A stretch of DNA of 32,808 nt from an uncultured Collinsella sp. (lineage in GTDB: Bacteria; Actinomycetota; Coriobacteriia; Coriobacteriales; Coriobacteriaceae): positions 1 through 32,808 of the forward strand of contig CAJLPX010000021.1 in assembly GCA_905208635.1 (NCBI GenBank). The letters are read 5' to 3'. The notes under the pieces are model-generated. The model saw nothing but the letters and a program-made list of their open reading frames with translations, made no database searches and was not told the DNA's origin. Below are positions 1 through 7,011 of the stretch, piece after piece. Position 1 is the first letter of the stretch, and each line of letters begins with the position of its first letter. The translations under genes and the position numbers were made by a program.

Positions 1-49
1 TGACCTCTTGACTGCCAGTCAAGCGCTCTCCCAGCTGAGCTACGCCCCC
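1..49 (-). tRNA. tRNA-Ala(GGC), 5' part only
   Basis: The 5' end of the gene is at base 49, and the sequence runs left through the D arm and anticodon arm to the window edge. What is present is identical to the complete tRNA-Ala genes at 771-843 and 31340-31412. The anticodon loop reads CTGGCAG, giving anticodon GGC. The T arm and acceptor 3' strand lie outside the window. Confidence 0.93.
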
Positions 50-61
50 GTGCGATGAAGT

Positions 62-90
62 ACTATACGGGAACTCGGACCACGATGCAA
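62..90 (-). promoter_or_regulatory. promoter of the partial tRNA-Ala
   Basis: Read on the minus strand, a TTGCAT -35 box (85-90) and a TATAGT -10 box (62-67) are separated by 17 bases, about 12 bases before the tRNA 5' end. The same arrangement precedes both other tRNA-Ala genes, which supports it. Confidence 0.8.
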
Positions 91-249
91 GGACAATTTT
101 GGAAAATTTCGCAGTCGCGGCGCGTTCCGCCATCCGCCCAACGGCCGTCTTGCCGGCGCCAGGCCCATTACCGGGGCCGACCGCGCCCCCGCCGACCCGG
201 CGATTCCAAAACCATGCCGGTTTACGGGGCCAGGCCGGGAACCCCCGAG

Positions 250-332
250 CATGCCGTAATCGGTAAAATCAAAATCGCAGGTAGACGACTTGCGCATTCC
301 GTGAAATGCAGGGTATGGACGGCCGGTCCGGG
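250..332. repeat. diverged GC-rich repeat, copy 1
   Basis: This segment resembles 1144-1228. Both contain GCAGGTAGACG, then CTGCG-like and CG.GAAAT-like blocks, in the same order and orientation. Each copy lies a few hundred bases beyond a tRNA-Ala promoter. By eye, identity is roughly 70% over about 50 bases. The rest of 91-455 holds no convincing gene: short open frames there have no ribosome site and are GC-rich shadows. A small intergenic repeat family is the simplest reading. Confidence 0.45.
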
Positions 333-454
333 TCCAGCCCCGTAATCCGGCGTAGTTTTGAAATGGTTCCTGTCAACCAGCATTAACTATTACGTGAATT
401 TGAATCGTAAATGTTTATCAAGGCAATTTGACAGGCATGTAGAGTAGAAACTTT

Positions 455-485
455 AACAAAAAGAAGCCGGGTTATTTGCCCGGCC
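455..485 (-). terminator. terminator after tRNA(CAU)
   Basis: On the minus strand a GCCGGG/CCCGGC stem (479-484 with 466-471) has a 7-base loop and is followed by a T-rich tract. It sits directly downstream of the tRNA ending at 497. Confidence 0.85.
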
Positions 486-496
486 TCTTGATTCTC

Positions 497-572
497 TGGT
501 GGGCCCTCCGGGATTCGAACCCAGAACCCAGGGATTATGAGTCCCCTGCGCTAACCGTTGCGCCAAGAGCCC
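497..572 (-). tRNA. tRNA with CAU anticodon (Met or Ile2)
   Basis: Complete cloverleaf. The acceptor strand GGGCTCT pairs with AGGGCCC, followed by discriminator A and an encoded CCA (497-499). The anticodon loop is CTCATAA, so the anticodon is CAT (537-539). Elongator tRNA-Met and the lysidine-modified tRNA-Ile2 share this loop, and sequence alone does not separate them here. The interval 573-726 to its right shows no gene and no clear promoter. Confidence 0.93.
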
Positions 573-726
573 TTATAAAGTGGCACTTGCAGTTGGGGTG
601 GCAGAACAGCCTCCAACGCTTTGAACCACGTCGTGAAATACTACCATGCACGCGGCACCCGTTCAACGCACGATCTTGTCGACCAGGAGGATCATGGTGC
701 CGCCTTTGACCTTGTGTGCCTATATG

Positions 727-755
727 AAAAAAGGCCCCAACTTGCGTTGGAGCCT
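727..755 (-). terminator. terminator after tRNA-Ala
   Basis: Minus-strand hairpin AGGCTCCAAC / GTTGGGGCCT with a GCAA tetraloop, followed by a run of T. It lies 16 bases beyond the tRNA-Ala 3' end. Confidence 0.88.
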
Positions 756-770
756 CATTCAATGCTCGGG

Positions 771-843
771 TGGAGACGAGGGGGATCGAACCCCTGACCT
801 CTTGACTGCCAGTCAAGCGCTCTCCCAGCTGAGCTACGCCCCC
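771..843 (-). tRNA. tRNA-Ala(GGC)
   Basis: Complete 73-base cloverleaf. The acceptor GGGGGCG pairs with CGTCTCC through two G-U pairs. The anticodon loop is CTGGCAG with anticodon GGC (808-810), and the T loop is TTCGATC. CCA is not encoded. It is identical to 31340-31412 and to the visible part of 1-49. Confidence 0.96.
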
Positions 844-855
844 GTGCGATGAAGT

Positions 856-884
856 ACTATACGGGAACTCGGACGGCGATGCAA
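856..884 (-). promoter_or_regulatory. promoter of tRNA-Ala (771-843)
   Basis: On the minus strand, TTGCAT (879-884), a 17-base spacer and TATAGT (856-861). The flanking bases are almost the same as at 50-110, so promoter and tRNA were copied together. Confidence 0.8.
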
Positions 885-1096
885 GGACATTTTTGGAAAA
901 ACTTTCCGGGGGCGCGGGCGCCGGAGTCCCGCGGGGCCGCGACGGCGGTGGCCGGCGCCCGCGGGGCCGATGCGGTCGCGCGCCCGAGGCGTCGGGGCCC
1001 CTCGATGCCCGGCTAGGCCCGCGGGGCGCGCCCCGCGGGCGGGCGGCGCTGCCGCCGCCCGCCTATCAGGCTCCACTCCGGTCGCCCCCGGGATCC

Positions 1097-1260
1097 CCGC
1101 CACGAAACCGGCCCATCTACTACGTTTGGCCGGCTTCTCCTGACCATGGCGTCTCGGGCAAGAATAAAACAGCAGGTAGACGGCCTGCGGTTTTCGCGAA
1201 ATACGGGGCATGGTCGAGGGGTCGGGGTTAAACGTAGTAGATGGGCCGGTTTCGTGGCGG
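1097..1260. repeat. 31-bp perfect inverted repeat around about 100 bp
   Basis: Bases 1097-1127 are the exact reverse complement of 1230-1260; both carry the block GTAGATGGGCCGGTTTCG in one orientation. The 102-bp interior holds the second copy of the diverged repeat (1144-1228). There is no open frame of note inside. The structure suggests a fold-back or MITE-like element. Between the tRNA-Ala promoter and the next gene (885-1312) nothing else is recognisable. Confidence 0.7.
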
Positions 1261-1312
1261 CGGCATCGCAGGCGGCCGACCGAGGGCGCCCGGAAGTGAG
1301 CAGGGCGCCCGT

Positions 1313-2470
1313 CTAACGACCGATTTCCAGCCAGTTGCATAGTACGTTGGCTCGTAACTCCATTTCCGTCGTCTTTTGCGCCTTAGTTTTGCACCTATAG
1401 CGTAATTCCAAGCGCGAGCAAAGACTTCTCACGATCGCATCAAGCTGCTCGGCATCGTTAAGCATGTCGTGCGTAACCAGGAAGACGTCATACCCCATAC
1501 TTTGCAGCGCCGTCATGCGTTTGGCATCGTGGTCCAGCACGGCGCCTGATCCGTGGATGACCTCCCCCTGAATCTCCACGATGCCTGCTTTCATTATGGT
1601 TGGATTTACGATCACGATATCCCCGTAGCAGACTCTTTGCCCTGCAATGCTCTGCGCCGATGCGGTAAGTGGCGTAAGGTCGTTAACGTAAACGCTTCGA
1701 AAGCCGGCACCGCCGCGAGAGCGAGGAAGCGACAGCAAAAAAATTCCTGCAACTTCAAGCGGAGAAGCTGCTATACCTGTCACCAGCTGCGCGGCGTTGT
1801 AAAACTTTGTACCCCACTTTCGTCTTTTCATCTTACTGGCGTACTCATGAAGCTCGTGTAATTCGATGAGCGGCTTCCTCATCCAGAGCGAAGTGCCCTT
1901 TAGCCTTGTGACCTCCTTCGTTTTCTTTTGTCCGTTGGGCTCCTTCGTATTTACCTGTTCTTTGACTTTTATGCGCGCATAAACGCGTTTCCATTGTGGT
2001 TCGTCTTGGCTTTCATCGAAGTCAAAGAGGGATTCGGTGGTTGCATTCTCGGCAGCCTCATTGGCTTTGTCTAGTTCCGCTTCTACTGTTACCGTGGGCT
2101 CAAAGACTGAGAACCATCCGCAGAATTCGTACATGGCAAGGACAAGATCGGTTGGAGATACAAAGCGCGCCATGGTAAATAGCGTCGCAAGTGGATTGGT
2201 AACCCTAAAGCTCATCGCGGTTTCCAGCGTGCAATTTACCTCCGAAGCATCATCACAGTGGATTGTTGTCCGTAATCCCGAATGGTAATTAACGCCACCG
2301 GGCACTGTTGTGGTAATAATCGGGGTCTTGAGGATGTCGACTACAAAGGGCGATTGAGATAGGGCCCGCCAGCCGTCTTCTGGGCTTGGCAGTCTCGGGT
2401 AGAGGTCGCGCACCTGCGGTGGGCAGCGCCAGTAGCGGAAAGCGGTGTTTGCGCAGACGATTTCGTCCAT
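1313..2470 (-). CDS. DUF559/Vsr-like PD-(D/E)xK domain protein
   Basis: Protein of 385 residues. The start is the ATG at 2470, with a GGGGAGG ribosome site five bases before it; a longer frame to 2578 lacks such a site. The C-terminal third (about residues 283-335) matches the core of DUF559/Vsr-like nucleases: GDIVI, then GIVEIQGEVIHG, then a conserved R and MGYDVFLVT, giving the D...E-x-Q/K catalytic pattern (D284, E299, Q301). The first 280 residues are not recognised. The acidic and lysine-rich stretch near residues 130-200 looks like a linker. Such solo proteins are often linked to DNA processing or to AbiEi-type regulators; function here is inferred. It stands alone between tRNA genes. 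Confidence 0.7.
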   Translation of the reverse strand: MDEIVCANTAFRYWRCPPQVRDLYPRLPSPEDGWRALSQSPFVVDILKTPIITTTVPGGVNYHSGLRTTIHCDDASEVNCTLETAMSFRVTNPLATLFTMARFVSPTDLVLAMYEFCGWFSVFEPTVTVEAELDKANEAAENATTESLFDFDESQDEPQWKRVYARIKVKEQVNTKEPNGQKKTKEVTRLKGTSLWMRKPLIELHELHEYASKMKRRKWGTKFYNAAQLVTGIAASPLEVAGIFLLSLPRSRGGAGFRSVYVNDLTPLTASAQSIAGQRVCYGDIVIVNPTIMKAGIVEIQGEVIHGSGAVLDHDAKRMTALQSMGYDVFLVTHDMLNDAEQLDAIVRSLCSRLELRYRCKTKAQKTTEMELRANVLCNWLEIGR

Positions 2471-2805
2471 ATGGGCCTCCCCTAGCTTTGGCTGCGTGCC
2501 GTTATGTTTGCAGGTAGACCGATTATCAATGGCGGCATCATGCGGGTAAGTACCGGAAGCTGACCAAATGCTGACCAATAGCTTGACGCATCGCGCCTAA
2601 AGATCGCCGCGTGGCACAAATCTGCTGGCAGGCGTTCTGGGGTCGTGGTCCCTATCTCCACATTTGTGCGTGAATCCCATGGCAAATTCAATGAAAGATC
2701 GCATGAGCTTTATGCAAAACGCGCGATGACGTCAGCACATGAGAGATCAGCTAGAAACGCGTTTAAATTTTTCGATTCGATTTTGGTGTCACCCTTGGTG
2801 TCAAA
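2471..2805. other. intergenic region with tandem TTGGTCAGC
   Basis: No gene is supported here. On the minus strand TTGGTCAGC occurs twice, separated by two bases, within 2557-2586, flanked by AAGCT and AGCTT. It lies about 90 bases upstream of the DUF559-like gene and could be a regulator site. No clear promoter could be placed. Confidence 0.3.
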
Positions 2806-2840
2806 AAGAAAAAAGGCCAGAGACTTAACATCTCTGACCT
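2806..2840 (-). terminator. terminator after tRNA-Val
   Basis: Minus-strand stem AGGTCAGAGA / TCTCTGGCCT (2831-2840 with 2814-2823) with a 7-base loop and one mismatch, followed by TTTTTTC. It lies 10 bases beyond the tRNA-Val CCA. Confidence 0.85.
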
Positions 2841-2850
2841 GTTCTTTAGA

Positions 2851-2925
2851 TGGTGGGCGATACAAGATTCGAACTTGTGACCCCATCCGTGTGAAGGATA
2901 TGCTCTACCCCTGAGCCAATCGCCC
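2851..2925 (-). tRNA. tRNA-Val(CAC)
   Basis: Complete cloverleaf with acceptor GGGCGAT / ATCGCCC, discriminator A and encoded CCA (2851-2853). The anticodon loop is TTCACAC, giving anticodon CAC (2891-2893). It is the last tRNA before the defence island to its right. Confidence 0.94.
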
Positions 2926-2945
2926 GTCGCCTTCCGGCAAAAGAG

Positions 2946-2975
2946 ATACTATCATAGCCGCGCGTGGTTTACCAA
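2946..2975 (-). promoter_or_regulatory. promoter of tRNA-Val
   Basis: On the minus strand TTGGTA (2970-2975), an 18-base spacer and TAGTAT (2946-2951), about 20 bases before the tRNA. Confidence 0.5.
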
Positions 2976-3063
2976 GAACTTTTTGCCCTCGATTGTAAAT
3001 TCGTGAGAGCAAACCGCGCAACCGCAATCAGGGTACGCGACAAACCACCAGTTCAACAGCCCT

Positions 3064-3852
3064 TTATCGCTTGATCCACGAAGTCTCAGGGCGGCAGATG
3101 AGTCGCGCGTTGTTGTAGGCCATGTCGAGCGTGAGGCAGGTGCGCGCGGCGTAGAAACCGTCCTCGCGCTGGATGGTCAGCGCCAGCTCGGGCTTGTCGC
3201 CGGTTAGGCACAGCGGCAAGAGCAGCTGGATCCGGCCGCCGTAGAACTGCGGCACGGCGAGCGTGTAGTTGGCTGCGGCGCGGCGGGCGGCCTCGACGAC
3301 GGCACCCTCAAAGGCACGGCGCAGCAGCAGTGAGTTGTCCTCCCCCATCAGGCTGGCAGGAATGCGCGTCAGGTTCTCCTCGTCGCCCAGAATATGGTCG
3401 ATGTTGGAGCGGATGGGAAGGCGGTAGTCAAAGACCAGCTCGGAAGGGTCCTCGGCAAAGCGCACGCGGCACGGCAAGTACTCAAACGAGACCAGCATGG
3501 GGTCGCTCTCCTTAAAGAAGCCCTTCAAAAATTAGCGCTGGCGCGCGTCGGGCTTGGTGTTGGGCTCAAACAGACCGTAGATGGTCTCGTAGCGGCGCGT
3601 GTACAGGCCGGTGTTGAACAGGCAGCGGTCATCGTCGAACACCAGCGGCAAGTTGGACGGGGCGGTCTGGTCCACGTCGCGCTCGGTCAGGAACACCGCG
3701 CGGCTAAACGAAAACGACAGGTAGTTTTTGAGGATGCGATTGCCGGGACCCCAGTCCTCGGGGTCGGCGAGGTCGACCAAGCGGTCGTAGCAGGGCTCGG
3801 GGCAAAACGCGAAGTCGTACACATTGCTGCACAGAGTGCTGGGGATCTCCAT
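3064..3852 (-). pseudogene. DUF3825 gene with one in-frame stop
   Basis: Two open segments in the same frame together cover a whole DUF3825 protein. The first (ATG at 3852) holds VYDFAF, LKNYLSFSF and CLFNTGLYT...YGLFEPN. The second (from 3528) holds KGFFKESD, SNIDHIL, YTLAVPQFYGG, IQLLLPLCL and LTLDMAYNNARLI. They are separated only by TAA at 3532-3534, where I recall family members carrying an aromatic residue (consensus WYFKGF). No frameshift is visible. Either the gene is freshly inactivated or the two halves are made separately; the second half has an ATG at 3528. The family has no firmly established function that I know of. It lies 45 bases downstream of the Fic gene, in the same direction, as the last gene of the toxin operon. 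Confidence 0.75.
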
Positions 3853-3897
3853 GTGGTGTCCAATCAATTCATTAACCGGCGTGCGGATGCTTAGATT

Positions 3898-4413
3898 CTA
3901 TACGAGCGACAGATCGCCCGTGCCCGCAACGCAACCGCGGCGTAGGCCTTCGGCTAGCTCGCTGTTCGTGCGGCGACTGGAAACGAGGTCCTGGATCGGG
4001 GCGTAGTACTGGTTGTCTTTGGGTTCGGGGCTGTCGGACAGCACGACCGGAGTTCCGGCGAACCTTAGGACGGATAACGCAAAAATAAGGCTGGTGCGTT
4101 TGTTGCCGTCCTCGAAGATGTGGTCCTTGACCATGTGCTCGGCCACGTAGGCGACCTGGTCAAAGATGTCCGTGAAACGATTGGCTGGCGATTGGCCGAA
4201 TATCGTGCAGAATGCACCCGCAAGCACGGACTCGACGCGTCCAGGCTCAAGCGCGGCCCGGTCGCCTGTGGCGTTGGTTGTATAGCAGCGCCCGACCGTC
4301 ATCAGCGTGCTGTGCAGGCGCATCACGGCCGCGGCCATATCTTCGAGCGAACCGGCATCATCGAGCACGAGCGGCGCGAACGGATGCGCTCCCCGCTTCG
4401 TGTCCGCCATCAT
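3898..4413 (-). CDS. Fic/Doc-family protein (probable toxin)
   Basis: 171 residues. The start is the first of two ATGs at 4413, with a GGAG ribosome site six bases upstream. The catalytic motif HIFEDGNKRT (residues 98-107) follows the Doc-type HxFx(D/E)xNKRT pattern, with the catalytic His98 and the Lys in place of the canonical Fic arginine-glycine. Length and motif fit Doc-like toxins, which transfer a phosphate or AMP from a nucleotide to a target such as EF-Tu; which reaction occurs here is not visible. No inhibitory (S/T)xxxE(G/N) helix was seen in the protein. The start codon overlaps the stop of the preceding 61-residue frame by four bases (ATGA), as in translationally coupled antitoxin-toxin pairs. 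Confidence 0.85.
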   Translation of the reverse strand: MMADTKRGAHPFAPLVLDDAGSLEDMAAAVMRLHSTLMTVGRCYTTNATGDRAALEPGRVESVLAGAFCTIFGQSPANRFTDIFDQVAYVAEHMVKDHIFEDGNKRTSLIFALSVLRFAGTPVVLSDSPEPKDNQYYAPIQDLVSSRRTNSELAEGLRRGCVAGTGDLSLV

Positions 4414-4595
4414 GAGTTCTCCAAGAGCCTGAGCGCGTTGGGCATGTTCGAAATGGTCAGCCGAATAGCTTCGTCGATTGACGTGGTGCCGCCGAGCAAA
4501 ATCGGTGATGCTGAATTTGCCACGTGCGCAATTGAATGATCTTTTTGAGCAACGCAATCAGCGCCGTCATCTTGTTGAACATAGCTCCAAGGCAT
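4410..4595 (-). CDS. 61-residue protein, candidate antitoxin of the Fic protein
   Basis: The ATG at 4595 is preceded by a strong GAGGAG site six bases away. The gene follows the XRE regulator by 11 bases and overlaps the Fic start by four. The protein begins MPWSYVQQDDG and ends in a helix-like stretch. I do not recognise a known antitoxin family. The first 35 bases closely match the start of the small broken gene at 6472-6750 (ML*SYVQLDGG), which sits before the nucleotidyltransferase. After that the two diverge completely, so this may be a shortened or rearranged family member. Position and coupling are the main argument for an antitoxin role; the function is inferred. Confidence 0.6.
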   Translation of the reverse strand: MPWSYVQQDDGADCVAQKDHSIAHVANSASPILLGGTTSIDEAIRLTISNMPNALRLLENS

Positions 4596-4606
4596 GTCTG
4601 ACTCCT

Positions 4607-5296
4607 CTATAGCTTTACAGACGAAATAGCCTGCGAGTCGTACTCCAGAGCAATCGGTTGCCAGACGAGGTCTTCGATGGTGCAGTTTAGGGTGTCTGCA
4701 AGCGCCAATGCCGAGGAAACCGAGGCGCGGCGTAGGTCGAGCTGGTTCTGCTCGTAGAGCTGTATGGCGCGAAGCTTAACACCCGATTGGGCGGCGAGCT
4801 GTATTTGCGTTAGTCCGGCAGCCTTTCGTGCCGCCTTGAGGCCTTTTTTGTCTGCCTGGGCGTTGTTCCATTTTTCGATGACAATCTGGGCGAATTTATC
4901 TTCGGAGGTCTCGTGGAGCGGATGGTACGAGCCGATGATCCAATCGAGCGGAGCGACTTCGAGTAGCTTATTAAAGCCCAAGCTGCTCATCCATTGCGTA
5001 TAGGCCATAACCCACCCCGCCCAATACTGAGGCGAACGGTCGAACGGATAGGTCTCCCTACATTTGACGGGGGTCAGTCCCGCATGGGCGATAATATCGC
5101 GCGCGAGCTCGTCGCCCGCCATGCCGCAGACGACGCGAGGCATACCGCGCTCAAACTGCTTCATCTCAAGAGCGTTCGACAGGATCGCCGTCAACTCGGC
5201 TGGAGTCAGCCCTTGGTCGCAGAGGGCAAAATCGACCGCCTCTCCCAGCGTTCTCATGGCATCCTCGAGATACATCTCACTGTAGGCGTGGGTCAT
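4607..5296 (-). CDS. XRE-family regulator with N-terminal extension (antitoxin of DUF3990)
   Basis: 229 residues. Residues about 153-210 form a Cro/C1-type helix-turn-helix (LKAARKAAGLTQIQLAAQSG, then a recognition helix and a tail typical of XRE proteins). The first 140 residues are a separate alpha-rich domain beginning MYLEDAMRTLGEAVDFAL, which I take to be the toxin-binding part. The start at 5296 has GAGGGG upstream; the ATG at residue 8 is possible. The gene overlaps the upstream DUF3990 gene by 20 bases, so the two are translated together. It probably binds the repeated TATCGCT-AGCGATA palindromes at 5963-6005 and represses its own operon. Confidence 0.8.
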   Translation of the reverse strand: MTHAYSEMYLEDAMRTLGEAVDFALCDQGLTPAELTAILSNALEMKQFERGMPRVVCGMAGDELARDIIAHAGLTPVKCRETYPFDRSPQYWAGWVMAYTQWMSSLGFNKLLEVAPLDWIIGSYHPLHETSEDKFAQIVIEKWNNAQADKKGLKAARKAAGLTQIQLAAQSGVKLRAIQLYEQNQLDLRRASVSSALALADTLNCTIEDLVWQPIALEYDSQAISSVKL

Positions 5297-5945
5297 CGCC
5301 CGTCATCCCCTCTCGAATGATATCGACGATACGAATTCCCTCAAACGGATTTTCGGCAAGTAGCTCCCGATACTGCGCCCTTGCCGCTACATCTCGCTCC
5401 TTTGCCAATGGACCATACTGAGCTTGTGGCGCACGTTCAAATCCAGCAAAACGAATGCTCTTAAACGCGCGCTCGCTTTTGAGCACAATCTGCTCTCCCA
5501 AGTTGCCAAGCCTCATAGATCGACCAAGCTGATCGACGGTAATCGTATTGTTCACAAAAGCTCTGGCATAACTAAAGTACGAGTCGTCCGCACGCCATCC
5601 CCTTATTACGTCGCAAGCGCTCGTGTCAGGTAGAAAGTGATCGTGGAGATACTTGCACGCCCCCGCGGCAATGGCGGTATCTTTGCGAAAAGAACGATGC
5701 TCAACGAGCAACGCTATCCAATGCAGGACGCAATATTGCGGCGATAGCAAGTCGAGAATTTTAAGCTCGGCTATATCGAGTTCATAGCGATTCGCAAAGC
5801 CATCGGCATCACGCGAGCATGCCCATTCCCTTGCAAGATCGAGATTCTCTGTGCAATAGAATCCCTGTCCATAGTCATTATGGAATTTCCCTAGGCCAAG
5901 CTGGGGAGTCTCAATGATTTGCTGAGAACCATGCCACAGCTCCAC
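5277..5945 (-). CDS. DUF3990 ADP-ribosyltransferase-like toxin
   Basis: 222 residues. The start is GTG at 5945 with AGGAGG five bases before it. The N terminus MELWHGSQ, followed by NDYGQGFYCT (about residues 23-32) and LAREWA (37-42), matches the HG...DFGxGFYxT...WA pattern of DUF3990, a family placed in the ADP-ribosyltransferase fold. These proteins act as toxins modifying a host target; the target is unknown here. The gene is first in an operon with its XRE partner, then the 61-residue protein, the Fic protein and DUF3825. It lies 13 bases downstream of the operator palindrome. The residues after 200 are rich in charge and unrecognised. Confidence 0.78.
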   Translation of the reverse strand: MELWHGSQQIIETPQLGLGKFHNDYGQGFYCTENLDLAREWACSRDADGFANRYELDIAELKILDLLSPQYCVLHWIALLVEHRSFRKDTAIAAGACKYLHDHFLPDTSACDVIRGWRADDSYFSYARAFVNNTITVDQLGRSMRLGNLGEQIVLKSERAFKSIRFAGFERAPQAQYGPLAKERDVAARAQYRELLAENPFEGIRIVDIIREGMTGDDPRLQ

Positions 5946-5957
5946 GCGGGCCTCCTA

Positions 5958-6016
5958 ACAGGTATCGCTCTAGCGATAGTATAGCATACTATCGCTAGAG
6001 CGATACCTGTATTCAA
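5958..6016 (-). promoter_or_regulatory. double-operator palindrome and promoter of the toxin operon
   Basis: Bases 5958-5982 are the exact reverse complement of 5986-6010: a 25-bp arm on each side of AGC. Each arm contains its own near-palindrome, TATCGCT-2 nt-AGCGATA (5963-5978 and 5990-6005), with centres 27 bp apart. On the minus strand a TTGAAT -35 box (6011-6016) is 17 bases from GATAGT (5988-5993), so one operator covers the -10 box. This is the layout of an autoregulated toxin-antitoxin promoter; the XRE protein at 4607-5296 is the obvious binder. Confidence 0.75.
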
Positions 6017-6143
6017 ATAGCAAGAGGGTGTCTGGAACCGAGTTTGAGTTCAATACTGGCTTCTAAGGCTCGCCGAGTCCGGAAGTATGCGACAAAATTC
6101 AGACTTGCTGATCACGCCGGAGCACACTAACGCCTCGTCCTGC

Positions 6144-6443
6144 TTACAGAGCTTCATAGACACGCACCTCATCTTGCTCGATACTTTTGCGGAAGGCTGG
6201 GCGCATGTGCTCTGGTGGGTTGGTGACGATATCAACCTTTCGCTCAAGTTCCCTCTCGAGCTCATGGGAGAGTTCGTAAAGCGTGCCGACCGTCATGGTG
6301 TTGCCGCAGACTAGGCGCAAGTCAATATCGCTATCGGGCGTTTGCTCGCCTCGGGCAAACGAGCCAAATAAATAGGCTTCGCTGACGTCGTATTGAGCCA
6401 GCACGCGGGAGGCGACGGTGGATATGTCGGAAGGCGAAATCAT
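6144..6443 (-). CDS. MNT-type minimal nucleotidyltransferase
   Basis: 99 residues from the ATG at 6443; a longer frame to 6521 would need a TTG start and overlap the previous gene. The active site is GSFARG (27-32), then SDIDL (38-42), and a third aspartate in KVDIV (D71), the full polymerase-beta-type triad. Such proteins usually pair with a HEPN toxin and act as antitoxins by adding AMP to it (MntA/HepT). No HEPN gene is adjacent; the upstream neighbour is the broken small gene at 6472-6750. It may therefore be an orphan or have an unknown partner. No strong ribosome site is seen. Confidence 0.82.
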   Translation of the reverse strand: MISPSDISTVASRVLAQYDVSEAYLFGSFARGEQTPDSDIDLRLVCGNTMTVGTLYELSHELERELERKVDIVTNPPEHMRPAFRKSIEQDEVRVYEAL

Positions 6444-6471
6444 GGGATATATTCCGTTCAACAGTAGAGCA

Positions 6472-6750
6472 TCAGGGGGCCAGTGCCGATACCGCGGGTC
6501 CGGCTTTTTGCCGTTCTGCAAGCTCGAAGATAAACGGAGCGTTTGATCTAACGAACTTGGTCAAAAAATCCAGATCGTCAGTAGAAAAACCTTCGGCATT
6601 GAACCAATTAACCGCAGGCAAGAAGCATTTCGCATGGTCAAAGCCAGGGCCAACCGGACGCTCGACGGCTACGCGAACGGCCCCGTCATCTCGTGTTTCT
6701 GAGTAGGCAAACTGAGTGCCGCCATCAAGCTGAACATAGCTTCAAAGCAT
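6472..6750 (-). pseudogene. small gene with stop at codon 3, paralogue of the 61-residue protein
   Basis: The ATG at 6750 has AGGAGG at ideal distance, but codon 3 is TGA (6742-6744). Past it the frame stays open for 90 codons and reads as a real protein: SYVQLDGGTQFAYSETRDDG, then CFLPAVNWF, then FVRSNAPFIFELAERQ, ending at 6472. The start region matches the 61-residue gene at 4410-4595, where codon 3 is TGG (Trp), so the stop is most simply a TGG to TGA change. It sits 28 bases before the nucleotidyltransferase start and may be its lost partner. The family is unknown to me. Confidence 0.65.
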
Positions 6751-6791
6751 TGCTGCCTCCTTAGTGTTTACATCCAAGTATAAACAACCGC

Positions 6792-6989
6792 TTAGAAGCA
6801 GCGTGATGCGAATTGAATTATTCCCATAAGACCTGAACTGCTGGCTAGTTCTGTGTTGGCATAAAATGCCTCGTGGTACAGATAATTGCAACGCTCGAAC
6901 AGCTCAAGAAGGCCGGCGTTTATTACTTTCTTGGCAGCCTCAACTGCATGATCCGTTTCGTGGCTAATGTTAAATAGATCCTAAGCCAT
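6792..6989 (-). pseudogene. small open frame with TAG at codon 3, downstream of the Abi gene
   Basis: After ATG-GCT-TAG (6989-6981) the frame stays open for 62 codons and encodes a helical, protein-like sequence (HAVEAAKKVINAGLLELFER, then NYLYHEAFY), ending at 6792. It begins 22 bases after the Abi_2 gene in the same direction. I do not recognise it, and there is no good ribosome site. It could be a decayed helper gene of the Abi operon or a chance frame. Confidence 0.35.
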
Positions 6990-7011
6990 TTTGCTTTTAG
7001 GCGGGTCGATC

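Noticed and set aside
40..345. Overlapping short frames on both strands near the first tRNA
   Set aside because: No ribosome sites, Arg/Pro/Gly-rich translations, overlap with a tRNA promoter and a repeat.
1097..1260. CRISPR or transposon with transposase
   Set aside because: Only two inverted arms, no spaced direct repeats and no transposase frame between them.
2851..2925. tRNA-Val as attachment site of an integrated element
   Set aside because: No integrase and no repeat of the tRNA 3' end was found in the window.
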